Shown here piece after piece: positions 1-8,171 of a stretch of DNA of 43,549 nt (its first letter is position 1; each line of letters opens with the position of its first letter). The stretch is from assembly GCA_020430845.1 (NCBI GenBank), contig JAGQJA010000191.1, positions 1-43,549 of the forward strand. Direction: 5' to 3'. A program made the translations under genes and the position numbers. The notes below the pieces were generated by a model, which was given only the letters and a program-made list of their open reading frames with translations, was not told where the DNA came from and made no database searches. The stretch comes from Myxococcales bacterium. GTDB taxonomy: Bacteria > Myxococcota_A > Polyangia > Polyangiales > Polyangiaceae.

Positions 1-1
1 C

Positions 2-793
2 ACCCCCGACCTCATGCCGAGCGACGTCGTCGGGACGAACGTCCTCGTCATGGACGCGGCGGCCCGGGCGTCGTCGGGCGCGTTCGCCGTGCACAAGGGG
101 CCGATCTTCGGCCAGATCGTGCTCGCCGACGAGATCAACCGCGCGACGCCCAAGACGCAGAGCGCGCTCCTCGAGGCGATGGCCGAGCACGCCGTCACGA
201 TCGCCGGCACACGCTACCCGCTCGACGAGCCGTTCTTCGTCCTCGCGACCGAGAACCCGATCGAGATGGAGGGCACCTATCCCCTCCCCGAGGCGCAGCT
301 CGATCGATTCCTGTTGAAGGTGCTCGTCCCCGCCCCCACCGAGGACGAGCTCTGCGGCGTCCTCACGCGCACGACCGCCCGCGAGAACGCAACGCCACCG
401 CGCGTGATGGGGGCCGCGGAGATCATCGAGCTCCGCGCCCTCTGCCGCGACGTCGCCGTCTCGGACGCCGTCGTCCGCTACGCGGCGCGCCTGACGCGCG
501 CCACCGATCCCGGTCACCCCGCCGCGCCGCCGCTCGCGCGTCGCGCCATTCGTTACGGCGCGGGCGTCCGCGGCGCCCAGTCGCTCATCCTCGCCGCGAA
601 GGCCGTGGCGCTCTCTGCGGCTCGCCCTCATGTGGCGTTCGAGGACGTGGCGCGCGTGGCACTGCCTGCGCTGCGACACCGGCTCATCCGCTCGTTCGAG
701 GGTGAGGCCGACGGCGTCGCGACCGACGACGTGGTGCGCGCGTGCCTCGAGGCGATCCCCGCCCGGTCCGCGGCCGTCGAGGCCGAGCGGTGA
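2..793 (+). CDS. MoxR-family AAA+ ATPase (5' partial)
   Basis: The reading frame is open to the left edge, so the N-terminus with the Walker A loop lies outside the window; 263 residues are visible. They begin TPDLMPSDVVGTNV, the conserved MoxR stretch just after Walker A. Also seen are Walker B/DEINR (LADEINRATPKTQSALLEAM), sensor 1 (ATENP) and the arginine-finger segment PEAQLDRF, followed by the C-terminal helical lid. MoxR proteins are chaperone-like ATPases that usually act with VWA-domain proteins, and three genes in this operon encode VWA folds (5407, 6279 and 8168). The stop overlaps the next start by 4 bp. The family assignment is secure; the substrate is unknown. Confidence 0.95.
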   Translation, partial: TPDLMPSDVVGTNVLVMDAAARASSGAFAVHKGPIFGQIVLADEINRATPKTQSALLEAMAEHAVTIAGTRYPLDEPFFVLATENPIEMEGTYPLPEAQLDRFLLKVLVPAPTEDELCGVLTRTTARENATPPRVMGAAEIIELRALCRDVAVSDAVVRYAARLTRATDPGHPAAPPLARRAIRYGAGVRGAQSLILAAKAVALSAARPHVAFEDVARVALPALRHRLIRSFEGEADGVATDDVVRACLEAIPARSAAVEAER

Positions 794-2871
794 GCGACGC
801 CCGCGCTCCCCTTCGGTCGGCACGCGCCGCGGGGCTCCTTGCATGCATATGCATGCTCCTGTCGTCCTCGTTGGCCGCGGCCTCGCACGACGCGCCGAGC
901 GCGTCCCGGAGGTCCGCGCTCGGTCCGTTCACGGTCTCGCCACTCCTCGGCGCGGGCACGCCGGTAGGGAGCGCTTGGTCGGAGCTCGTCGTGACCATGG
1001 AGCCCGCCGGCGACGACACGGCGCGCGGCAGGCTCGAGATCCGCCGCCGGCCGATCTACGGAGCGAGCGAGCCAGTCGTCACGGCCGTCCAGCCGTTCGA
1101 GGCGAGCCCTGGCGCGGCCACGGAGCTGCGCATCCCCGTCGAGGCCGACGCCGTCCTCTCTCCTGTCGTCGTCGTCGCCGCGGTCGACAACGACGGCGCC
1201 ACGCTCGACGAGAAGGAGGTGACGCTCGACACCTCGTCGCGCCCGCTGTTGCTCGACCTCTCCTCCTCCACGCCGATGCTCTCGGCGGTGATGAACGATC
1301 TCTACGTCTCCTACAACAGGCCGGCGTCCACCCCGGCGGACGACGACCGGAAGCTGCTCGTGATACCTCCGCGACGCGACGCCACGACGGGCGCGCCCGT
1401 CGTCCCGCAACGCCCCGCCGGGTACGCGTGGACGAGCGCCGTGCTGGTCGACACCAAGACGCTCGCCATCCTCTCGGAGCAAGACCGTGAGGCGCTCGCG
1501 CTGTGGGTCCTCGCCGGCGGCACCGTCGGCATCTCCATCTCTCGTCCCGAGGACGCCCACGACCCGCTCCTCGAGAAGCTCACGGGCGCGGTCCCGATCG
1601 TCACGAAGTCACGCCCCGAGCTGGCCGAGCTGCGCTCGGTCATGCGGTCCAACGCCGCCGCGGTCGGACCGTCCGGCACGCTCGTCGGCGAGGACACCTA
1701 CTGGATCCAGCGCTCTCCCGAGTGGCACACGCGAGAGTCACTGACCCAGTGGAGCGGCGGCAACCTCGCGCCGTCCGACCTCGGCGCGAGCGCGCCCTAC
1801 GGCCTCGGCGTCGTTCACCTGCTCCCGTTCGACGTGGCGCGCTCGATGCACGACCCTTGGGTCCACGCGCGCCTCCTCGAGATGGTCAGCCACGCCATCG
1901 AGCGCCGCCACATGATCCTGTTCCCGCACGCGCGGCGCGCCGAGTCGACCGACGATCGCGGTTGGCGCGCGACCGCGATCGGTCACGACTCCGACCCCCG
2001 GTGGATGCTCCTCGTCGCGGGCGCGCTGCTGGCGCTCTACGCGTTCGCCGCGGGGCCCATGCTGCGACGCCTGACGGTCGGCAAGGGTCGCGTGCGCCTC
2101 GGGCCCATGCTCACTCCCGCCGCGGCCACCGCCGCCGTGGGCGCGCTCCTCGTCCTGTCGTGCGCGGCGGACCGTCGGAGCGCTCGCACCACCCGCGTCG
2201 AGATCATCGAAGCCGCCGCCGGCATGCCGCGCGCGACATCGACGAGCTACACCGCGCGCACGGGGCGCGCGCAGCAACGCGGCGCGATCTCCGCCGCATG
2301 CCCGGCGTGTCTCATCTCGAGCCTGAGCGGGGCACCTGGCCGGCCCGAAGAGGTGCGCACGGCGCGCGGTCCGACGCTCGAGCTCGTCCCCGCCGCCGGT
2401 GCGGCGCTCAGGTCGCGCGTCACGCGCGAGGACGCGTTCGTGGAGCTCGGAGGCGGCGTCAGCGTGACCAGCGACACCGAGCTCACGATCGTCAACCGCA
2501 CGGGCCACGCCCTACGCGAGGTGATCGCGTGCGGCCCGGATCTGTCCCGGTTCACGTACTTTCCGGTCATCGCGGCCGGGGCCCGAGTGACCTCGCGCGA
2601 CGGCGAGCGCGTGTCGCCGAGCGCGGCCGACGAAGGAGAGGCACCCGTCGTGCGCAGACCGTGGACGGCCGTGATCGCGGACACGATGCACCCGAGGCAG
2701 GGTGCCCGCTTCCTCGAAGCGTGGCGGTCGTTCGACGACGTCGTGCCCGTCGACGCGAACGTGTGGCCCGCCGGAGCGGTCGTCGTGCTCGCCGTCATCG
2801 ACCAAGGCACGAGCGATGGAGCGCCGAGATCGGCGTTCGTACGTGTGCTCGGGACCGGAGGTGAGACGTGA
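790..2871 (+). CDS. Exported/membrane protein of the MoxR-ABC-VWA operon, unknown function
   Basis: I take the GTG at 790, which overlaps the MoxR stop (GTGA), rather than an upstream in-frame ATG at 742 lying inside moxR. The protein has 693 residues and starts with a signal peptide or anchor (about residues 12-32: AGLLACICMLLSSSLAAA). A long extracytoplasmic region follows, then two hydrophobic segments near residues 404-427 and 444-460, then a C-terminal domain of about 230 residues. I recognise no catalytic motif. Its place between moxR and the ABC ATPase/permease genes, with overlaps on both sides, suggests an extracytoplasmic partner of the transporter, perhaps analogous in position to GldG-like or DUF4350-like proteins. 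That analogy rests on context, not on sequence. Confidence 0.85.
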   Translation: MSDARAPLRSARAAGLLACICMLLSSSLAAASHDAPSASRRSALGPFTVSPLLGAGTPVGSAWSELVVTMEPAGDDTARGRLEIRRRPIYGASEPVVTAVQPFEASPGAATELRIPVEADAVLSPVVVVAAVDNDGATLDEKEVTLDTSSRPLLLDLSSSTPMLSAVMNDLYVSYNRPASTPADDDRKLLVIPPRRDATTGAPVVPQRPAGYAWTSAVLVDTKTLAILSEQDREALALWVLAGGTVGISISRPEDAHDPLLEKLTGAVPIVTKSRPELAELRSVMRSNAAAVGPSGTLVGEDTYWIQRSPEWHTRESLTQWSGGNLAPSDLGASAPYGLGVVHLLPFDVARSMHDPWVHARLLEMVSHAIERRHMILFPHARRAESTDDRGWRATAIGHDSDPRWMLLVAGALLALYAFAAGPMLRRLTVGKGRVRLGPMLTPAAATAAVGALLVLSCAADRRSARTTRVEIIEAAAGMPRATSTSYTARTGRAQQRGAISAACPACLISSLSGAPGRPEEVRTARGPTLELVPAAGAALRSRVTREDAFVELGGGVSVTSDTELTIVNRTGHALREVIACGPDLSRFTYFPVIAAGARVTSRDGERVSPSAADEGEAPVVRRPWTAVIADTMHPRQGARFLEAWRSFDDVVPVDANVWPAGAVVVLAVIDQGTSDGAPRSAFVRVLGTGGET

Positions 2872-3827
2872 GCCCGTACGCCCTCCGCGCGCGCGACGTC
2901 TGCGTACGCCGCGACGGACGCGTCGTCTTGCGAGACGTCTCGTTCGACGCCGCCCCGGGAGAGGTCATCGGCGTCGTCGGCCCCAACGGCGCCGGAAAGA
3001 CCACGCTCCTCCGCGTGCTCGCCACGCTCGAGGCCCCTTCGAGCGGCGCGCTCGAAGTGCTCGGCGTGAGCACGTGGGAGTCGCCCGAGTCCATCCGCCC
3101 GCGCCTCGGCTACCTCGCCTCCGACGTGCACGTGTACGGCGCCCTGACGGTCCGCGAGCACCTCGAGCTCGCCGCGGGCATGTACCGAGTCGACCACGCC
3201 GACGCCGTCATCGACGCGGTCCTCGAGCTCACCGCGGCGACGTCGCTCGCGGACACCGTCGCCTCCAAGCTCTCCGACGGAGACAGGAGACGACTCGCTC
3301 TCGCCAGGACGCTCGTCCACGATCCCGAGGTCCTGATCCTCGACGAGCCCGCCCGCGCGCTCGACCCGGGCGCGCGCGTCGAGCTACGGGCGCTCTTCGA
3401 CGAGCTGCGCACCCTGGGCAAGACGATCATCGTCGGGAGCCACTTGCTCGACGACGTGGCGTCCCTGTGTACGTCGGTCGTCGTCCTCGACCGTGGTGAG
3501 GTCCGCGCGCACGGGGCGATCGAGGACGTCGCCGCCGCGCTCGAAGGAGCGCGGTCCGGCGACGGGCCGCCCGCGACGCGGCGTACTCGGCTCACCACTG
3601 TGGCCTCGAGCGAAGCCGCCGCGCGACGACTCACCCGCTCGCGCTCGGTGGTGAGCGTCGAGATCCGTGACGCGAGCTCGCTCGTCGTCGAGCACGTCGG
3701 AGGCGAGGACGCGGTCGCCACGCTCGTCGCCGAGCTCGCGCTCGCGGGGGTCCCGATCACCGCGGTGGTCCCCGAGGCGACGCCGCTCGAGCGCGTCTAC
3801 GCCGCGTCGATGGGGGTGGCACCGTGA
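2868..3827 (+). CDS. ABC transporter ATP-binding protein
   Basis: This 319-residue protein is the nucleotide-binding subunit of an ABC-2 type exporter; the permease is the next gene. Visible motifs are Walker A GPNGAGKTT (about residues 38-46), Walker B VLILDEP (about 155-161), a D-loop of the form ARALDPG and the switch histidine in VGSHLLDD. The signature reads LSDGD instead of LSGGQ, with Asp at the usual third and fifth positions. About 90 residues follow the core domain, a C-terminal extension common in this subfamily. The GTG start overlaps the previous stop, and its own stop overlaps the permease start, so ATPase and permease are probably made together. Substrate unknown. Confidence 0.95.
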   Translation: MSPYALRARDVCVRRDGRVVLRDVSFDAAPGEVIGVVGPNGAGKTTLLRVLATLEAPSSGALEVLGVSTWESPESIRPRLGYLASDVHVYGALTVREHLELAAGMYRVDHADAVIDAVLELTAATSLADTVASKLSDGDRRRLALARTLVHDPEVLILDEPARALDPGARVELRALFDELRTLGKTIIVGSHLLDDVASLCTSVVVLDRGEVRAHGAIEDVAAALEGARSGDGPPATRRTRLTTVASSEAAARRLTRSRSVVSVEIRDASSLVVEHVGGEDAVATLVAELALAGVPITAVVPEATPLERVYAASMGVAP

Positions 3828-5410
3828 CCGCCGCAGCGCACCCCACGGCCCAGATCGCGACAGAGACGCCCGCGCCGCAGCGCCGCAGCGCGTCCGGCCC
3901 GGTGTTCGCCCTCGCCCTCAAGGAGCTGCGCGTCGCGTCGCGGGACTCGCTCAACTCCAAGCTGTTGTTCCTGACCTCGCTCCTGCTGACGGCAGGGATG
4001 TTGTCGCTGGCGTGGCTGCTCCAGCCCTCCGGCGTGCTCATGGCCACGAGCTTGCATACGGCGTTCTTCTGCGTCGCGTTCGCGTGGATGACGATCGGGG
4101 GGGCCTCGCTCGCGTCGACCGCCGTCGCGGACGAACGGGCAGCGGGTACGTGGGACGCGCTCGTGCTGACGGGCGTCTCGCCGCGACGCATCCTGCTCGG
4201 CAAGTCCGCCGCCGCGTACGTCCGGCTCGTCGCGAGCGTGCTGTACCTCGCGCCGCACGCCGCGCTCGCGTTGCTCTTCGAGGGCGACGGCGTGAGCAAG
4301 CGCGAGGTCGCGTTGGCGCTCGCGTGCATGCTCGCGCTCGGCGTGCCGAGCGTCGCGTTGGGCCTCGCGCTCGGCGCCTCGAGCGCCGACCCTCGCAGGG
4401 CGCGTACGCTCGCTGTGGTCGTGTCGTCGTTCGCCGTGGTCGCCGGGCTCGCCGTCGTCGGCTTCGGGCTGTCGTTTCCCGTACACCGCCTCTGGCCCGC
4501 CGTCCCCGAGGCCTCTCCGATCTGGTTGCCGGCTGCGCTCGACCGCGTCCCCTTCGGCAAGCCGTACGTCGTCGCGCTCGTCGTCGGCCCCGTCGCGGCG
4601 ATGGTCGTGCCCGCGCTCGGCCTGTTCGAGATCGCGGTCGCATCGCTGCGCTCGCATGCGCGTCGGCGCGCGCTCGGCCTCGAGCTATGGACCATGGGCG
4701 CCGTCCCGCTCACGGCCTTGATGTCGGCGCTCCCCGTCTCGCTCTCGCGCTCGCTCGACGCCGCCGAGCGGTGGTCGACGGCGGGGCTCACCGCGACCGT
4801 CCTCGTGATCTGTCTCGGGACGCTGGCGCTCGCCGGTCAGCCGGTTCGGGCACCCGGAGCGACGCGCGTGGGCCCGCTCTCTCCGCCCGTCACGCGGACG
4901 GCGCTCGTCCAGCTCCTGCTCGCAGGCGCGTGCGTCGGCGGCCTCGCATTCGTGTCACGTCGCCACGTCATGGCCGTCGCCGTGACCAACGCGGCCGCCC
5001 ACGGTCGCGGTGTGGTCGCGCTCGCGGCGTACGCGCTCGTCTTCTCGGCCTTCACGGTGTCGATCGTGGCGCTCTTCGGGACGCTGACGAGCTCGCGCGC
5101 GCGCGTACGCGTGCTCGGGCTCGCGTTCGTCCTGGGAGCGGCGCTCCTCCCGGTGGCCGCCGCCGCGGTCGCGCGCCACCTGACCAGCTCGGCCGGCGTG
5201 GAGGCGCTCGCGGTGGCGAGCCCGCTCTACGCGAGGTCACTCGCCGACGACGCGATCCTGCACGCGCATCCTCAGCGCGTCGCGCGTGCCGCCTGGGCAG
5301 CCATCTGCGCCTGGGGGGCCGGCGCGCTGGTGGTGCTCGGCGCGGCCCTGCTCCGCGCGTTCGGCCTCTCGCGTGAGGCCGCCGTGGTGGACGCGGAGCG
5401 CAGATCGTGA
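3824..5410 (+). CDS. ABC-2 type transporter permease
   Basis: A 528-residue polytopic membrane protein beginning at a GTG that overlaps the ATPase stop. An amphipathic N-terminal segment (FALALKELRVASRDSLNSK) is followed by a first hydrophobic helix, as is usual in ABC-2 permeases. The cytoplasmic loop AGTWDALVLTGVSPRRILLGK matches the family pattern E-R-x-x-G-T-x-x-x-L-x-x-T-x-x-S-x-x-x-I-x-x-G-K. At least ten hydrophobic segments follow, so it is probably a double-length single-polypeptide permease that pairs with the gene at 2868. The transported substrate cannot be read from the sequence. Other genes of the operon encode envelope VWA proteins, so a surface or envelope component is a reasonable guess only. 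Confidence 0.9.
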   Translation: MTAAAHPTAQIATETPAPQRRSASGPVFALALKELRVASRDSLNSKLLFLTSLLLTAGMLSLAWLLQPSGVLMATSLHTAFFCVAFAWMTIGGASLASTAVADERAAGTWDALVLTGVSPRRILLGKSAAAYVRLVASVLYLAPHAALALLFEGDGVSKREVALALACMLALGVPSVALGLALGASSADPRRARTLAVVVSSFAVVAGLAVVGFGLSFPVHRLWPAVPEASPIWLPAALDRVPFGKPYVVALVVGPVAAMVVPALGLFEIAVASLRSHARRRALGLELWTMGAVPLTALMSALPVSLSRSLDAAERWSTAGLTATVLVICLGTLALAGQPVRAPGATRVGPLSPPVTRTALVQLLLAGACVGGLAFVSRRHVMAVAVTNAAAHGRGVVALAAYALVFSAFTVSIVALFGTLTSSRARVRVLGLAFVLGAALLPVAAAAVARHLTSSAGVEALAVASPLYARSLADDAILHAHPQRVARAAWAAICAWGAGALVVLGAALLRAFGLSREAAVVDAERRS

Positions 5411-6282
5411 GCGCGCTGCTCGACGCAGACGTCATCCGCGAGCTCGAGGTGCTCCGAAAGCGCGCACGGGCGCGCGTGCGCTCGGTGAGCGCGGGCGAGC
5501 GAACCTCGCGCCGCCGGGGCGCGAGCGCAGAGTTCCGAGAGCACCGGCCCTACGCCTCGGGTGACGACCCTCGGCGCATCGACTGGGCGGCGTACGCCAG
5601 GACGGGCGAGCCCGTCATGAAGCTCTTCGCCGCAGACGAGGACGTGATCGTCCGGCTCGTCGTCGACACGAGCGCCTCCGTCGGCGCCCTCGGGAGCGCC
5701 AAGCTCCGCGCCGCCCAGCGCGTCGCCGCGGCCATCGGGTACCTGGCGCTCGCGTCCGCCGAGCGCGCGCAGATCGTCGTGGCCAACGAAGGGCTCGAGC
5801 GCGCGCACGAGCCGGCGCGCGGTCGCTCGTCTCTACCCAAGTTGCTCACGGCCCTCGACGCCCTCGAGCCGCGAGGAGGCACCGACCTGGCGCGCGCCGT
5901 CGAGGACACGCTGGGTCGCGCTCGTTCGCCGGGCATCCTCGCCATCGTCAGCGACTTCCTCGATGGCGGGCCGTGGGATCACGCGGTCACGCGCGCCGCG
6001 GCGGCCGGGCACGAGATCGTGCTCGTGCAGGTGCTCGCCGACGAGGAGCTCGAGCCGCCGTGGGACGGCGACTTCGAGCTCGAAGACGCGGAGACGGGAG
6101 AGATCGTCGAGATCACGGTCAGCCCCGAGGCCCTGCAAGCGTACGAGACGGAGCTCCGGGCCAACTTCGCACGGCTCCGCGACGTGGCGAGCCGCGCGCG
6201 GGCGGCGTACGTGCGAACGAGCCCCAGCGAGCCGATCTGCGCGGCCATGCGCCGCGTCGTCGCGCGTGAGGTGCAGGCATGA
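5407..6282 (+). CDS. DUF58 domain-containing protein (VWA-like)
   Basis: A 291-residue protein with the DUF58 hallmark GDDPRRIDWAAYARTG (about residues 52-67), then a VWA-like fold with MIDAS motif DTSAS near residue 88, a MIDAS threonine in the GGTDLA segment, and the strand IVSDFLDGG. The N-terminal R-x-G-x-x-x-E-F-x-E-H-R-x-Y pattern is also typical. DUF58 proteins are almost always coded beside MoxR ATPases and BatA-like proteins and are thought to be their partners. The GTG start overlaps the permease stop and the stop overlaps the next ATG. No membrane segment is apparent, so it is probably cytoplasmic. Confidence 0.93.
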   Translation: MSALLDADVIRELEVLRKRARARVRSVSAGERTSRRRGASAEFREHRPYASGDDPRRIDWAAYARTGEPVMKLFAADEDVIVRLVVDTSASVGALGSAKLRAAQRVAAAIGYLALASAERAQIVVANEGLERAHEPARGRSSLPKLLTALDALEPRGGTDLARAVEDTLGRARSPGILAIVSDFLDGGPWDHAVTRAAAAGHEIVLVQVLADEELEPPWDGDFELEDAETGEIVEITVSPEALQAYETELRANFARLRDVASRARAAYVRTSPSEPICAAMRRVVAREVQA

Positions 6283-8171
6283 GCCTCACCCTCCTCGCTC
6301 CGCGCGCGCTCCTCGCGCTCTTGTTCGTGCTCCCGCTCGTCGCGCTCTACATCCTCAAGGTGCGGCGCGAGCGCTTGGTCGTCCCGTCGACGTCACTCTG
6401 GCTCGCGGCCCGCCGTGACCACACGGCGCGGAGCCCGTTTCGACGGCTCGTGCGCGAGACTTCGCTACTGCTGCAGCTCGCGGCGATCGTCCTGACGTCC
6501 CTTGCCCTCTCGCGGCCCGCGCTCCGCGCCACCTCGACCGCGCCCGTGCTGGTGCTCGTCGTGGACACGAGCGCGTCGATGGCGGCGAGCGACGGCGCCT
6601 CGACGCGGATCGAGCTGGCGCGCGCGGCCGCGATCAGGGCCATCGACGGTCGGGCCGGCGGCGAGGTCATCGTCATCGAGGCGGGCGCCGAGCCCACGCG
6701 GATCGCCGGCCCGACGTCCGACTCCGCGACGCTCCGGCGCGTCGTCGACGCGCTCCAGGCACGCGCTTCGCGGGGCTCGCTCGGACGCGCCGTCGACCTC
6801 GCGGCCGAGGAGATCGCCGCGAGAGGGGGCGCGGGGCGCGTGCGCGTGATCACCGACGGCGCCGAGCCGTGGACCCGGAGGCCGGGCCTCCCCGTCGACG
6901 TCGACCGGGTCGGCCACGCCGCCGACAACGTGGCCCTGACGCACATCGACGTGCGCCGGCAGGCCGCGCGCGAGGCAGACCAAGACGTCGTCGTCGTCGA
7001 CGCCATCGTGCAGAGCTTCGCCTCGTCCCCCCGCGATGTGGTCGCCGAGCTGCGCGTCGGCGAGCGGGCAGCTGGAGAGCAGGCGTTCACGCTCGCCGCC
7101 GGCGCCGGCCACGCGCTGACGCTACCGTTCACGCCGGTCGCCGGAGACCCGAGCCGCGTCGTGACGCTCCGGCTCAAGTACGCTCGCGGCGGCGCCGACG
7201 CGCTCGCGTCCGACGACGTCGCGTACGCCCGTGTGCCCTCCGCGGCGACCGTCCCGGTGCTCCACGCGTCGGCCTCACCCGACGCCACGTGGGTCCGTCG
7301 AGCTCTGACCTCGGATCGCGCCCTCGCCGTCACGTCGCTCGCGCCCGCGGAGCTCGCGCGCCCCGGCGCGGCGCGGGACGCGCTCGTGGTGGAGGAGGGC
7401 GCCTGCATCGACGTCCCCGGCGCGCGCGCGATCGTGGTGCTCGCGCCGCCGCCCGGCGCGCCTTGCCTCGGTGTGACGGTGGCCGCGGCCGCCGCGACGC
7501 CGCCGATCACCTCGTGGGAGACCGAGCACCCGCTGCTCCGCTTCCTCACGTTCGACGGCGTACATGTGCGCGAATCTACAGCCCTTTCAGGCGCACCGGC
7601 CCTGCTGCGCGCCGGTCCGACGTCGCTGGTCGCCGACGTGTCGCGGCCCGGACGTCCCGGCGTCGTCATCGGCTTCGCCGCCGAGGAGAGCGACTGGCCG
7701 CTCCGGGCGAGCTTCGTCCTGTTCTTCCACAACGCAGCGGAGGCCGTGCGCGGCGAGGTCGCGTCCGAGCTGGCGTCCGCGCGCACGGGGGAGCCGCTGC
7801 GCGTGCGCGTCCCGCCCGAGACCTCCGAGGTGACCCTCGTGGGGCCGCGCGGCGTGCGTCGTACGGCCGTCGCAGCCGGAGGCGTGGCCACGTTCGGCGA
7901 CGTTCGAGAGCCTGGCGCCTATCGCGCGGAGTGGGCGGCCCCGCGCGCCGGGCACGCCGACCTCGCCGTCAACCTCGCGAGCGCGGCCGAGAGCAATCTC
8001 CGCGCGGTCGGCGAAACCACCGAGGCGCCGGCATCCGGCTCCGCGGTCACGGCGACCCCGCGCGCCCGCGAGGCGTGGCCCTACCTCGCGCTCCTCGCGC
8101 TCGCCGCCCTGGCGGCCGACGCCCTGTGGCTCACCCGCACGCGCCGCCGCGTGTCCCGGAGGATCGCGTGA
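6279..8171 (+). CDS. BatA-like VWA-domain membrane protein
   Basis: 630 residues. The N-terminus matches the aerotolerance-regulator (BatA) N-terminal domain: a first membrane helix (about residues 5-25), the motif LYILKVRRERLVVPST and a second helix (about 65-85). A VWA domain follows with MIDAS motif DTSAS near residue 97. The middle is extracytoplasmic, and a final helix (WPYLALLALAALAADALWL) precedes a basic tail. BatA-type proteins sit in the inner membrane and are usually linked to MoxR ATPases. The ATG at 6279 overlaps the DUF58 stop (ATGA), the only ATG among the six overlapping starts of this operon. The role is inferred from family and context. Confidence 0.92.
   Translation: MSLTLLAPRALLALLFVLPLVALYILKVRRERLVVPSTSLWLAARRDHTARSPFRRLVRETSLLLQLAAIVLTSLALSRPALRATSTAPVLVLVVDTSASMAASDGASTRIELARAAAIRAIDGRAGGEVIVIEAGAEPTRIAGPTSDSATLRRVVDALQARASRGSLGRAVDLAAEEIAARGGAGRVRVITDGAEPWTRRPGLPVDVDRVGHAADNVALTHIDVRRQAAREADQDVVVVDAIVQSFASSPRDVVAELRVGERAAGEQAFTLAAGAGHALTLPFTPVAGDPSRVVTLRLKYARGGADALASDDVAYARVPSAATVPVLHASASPDATWVRRALTSDRALAVTSLAPAELARPGAARDALVVEEGACIDVPGARAIVVLAPPPGAPCLGVTVAAAAATPPITSWETEHPLLRFLTFDGVHVRESTALSGAPALLRAGPTSLVADVSRPGRPGVVIGFAAEESDWPLRASFVLFFHNAAEAVRGEVASELASARTGEPLRVRVPPETSEVTLVGPRGVRRTAVAAGGVATFGDVREPGAYRAEWAAPRAGHADLAVNLASAAESNLRAVGETTEAPASGSAVTATPRAREAWPYLALLALAALAADALWLTRTRRRVSRRIA

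Noticed and set aside
6869-8167. In-frame upstream extension of the two-VWA gene.
   Set aside because: It overlaps the BatA-like gene in another frame and reads as Arg-rich noise; the GTG at 8168 overlaps the stop as in all other junctions of the operon.
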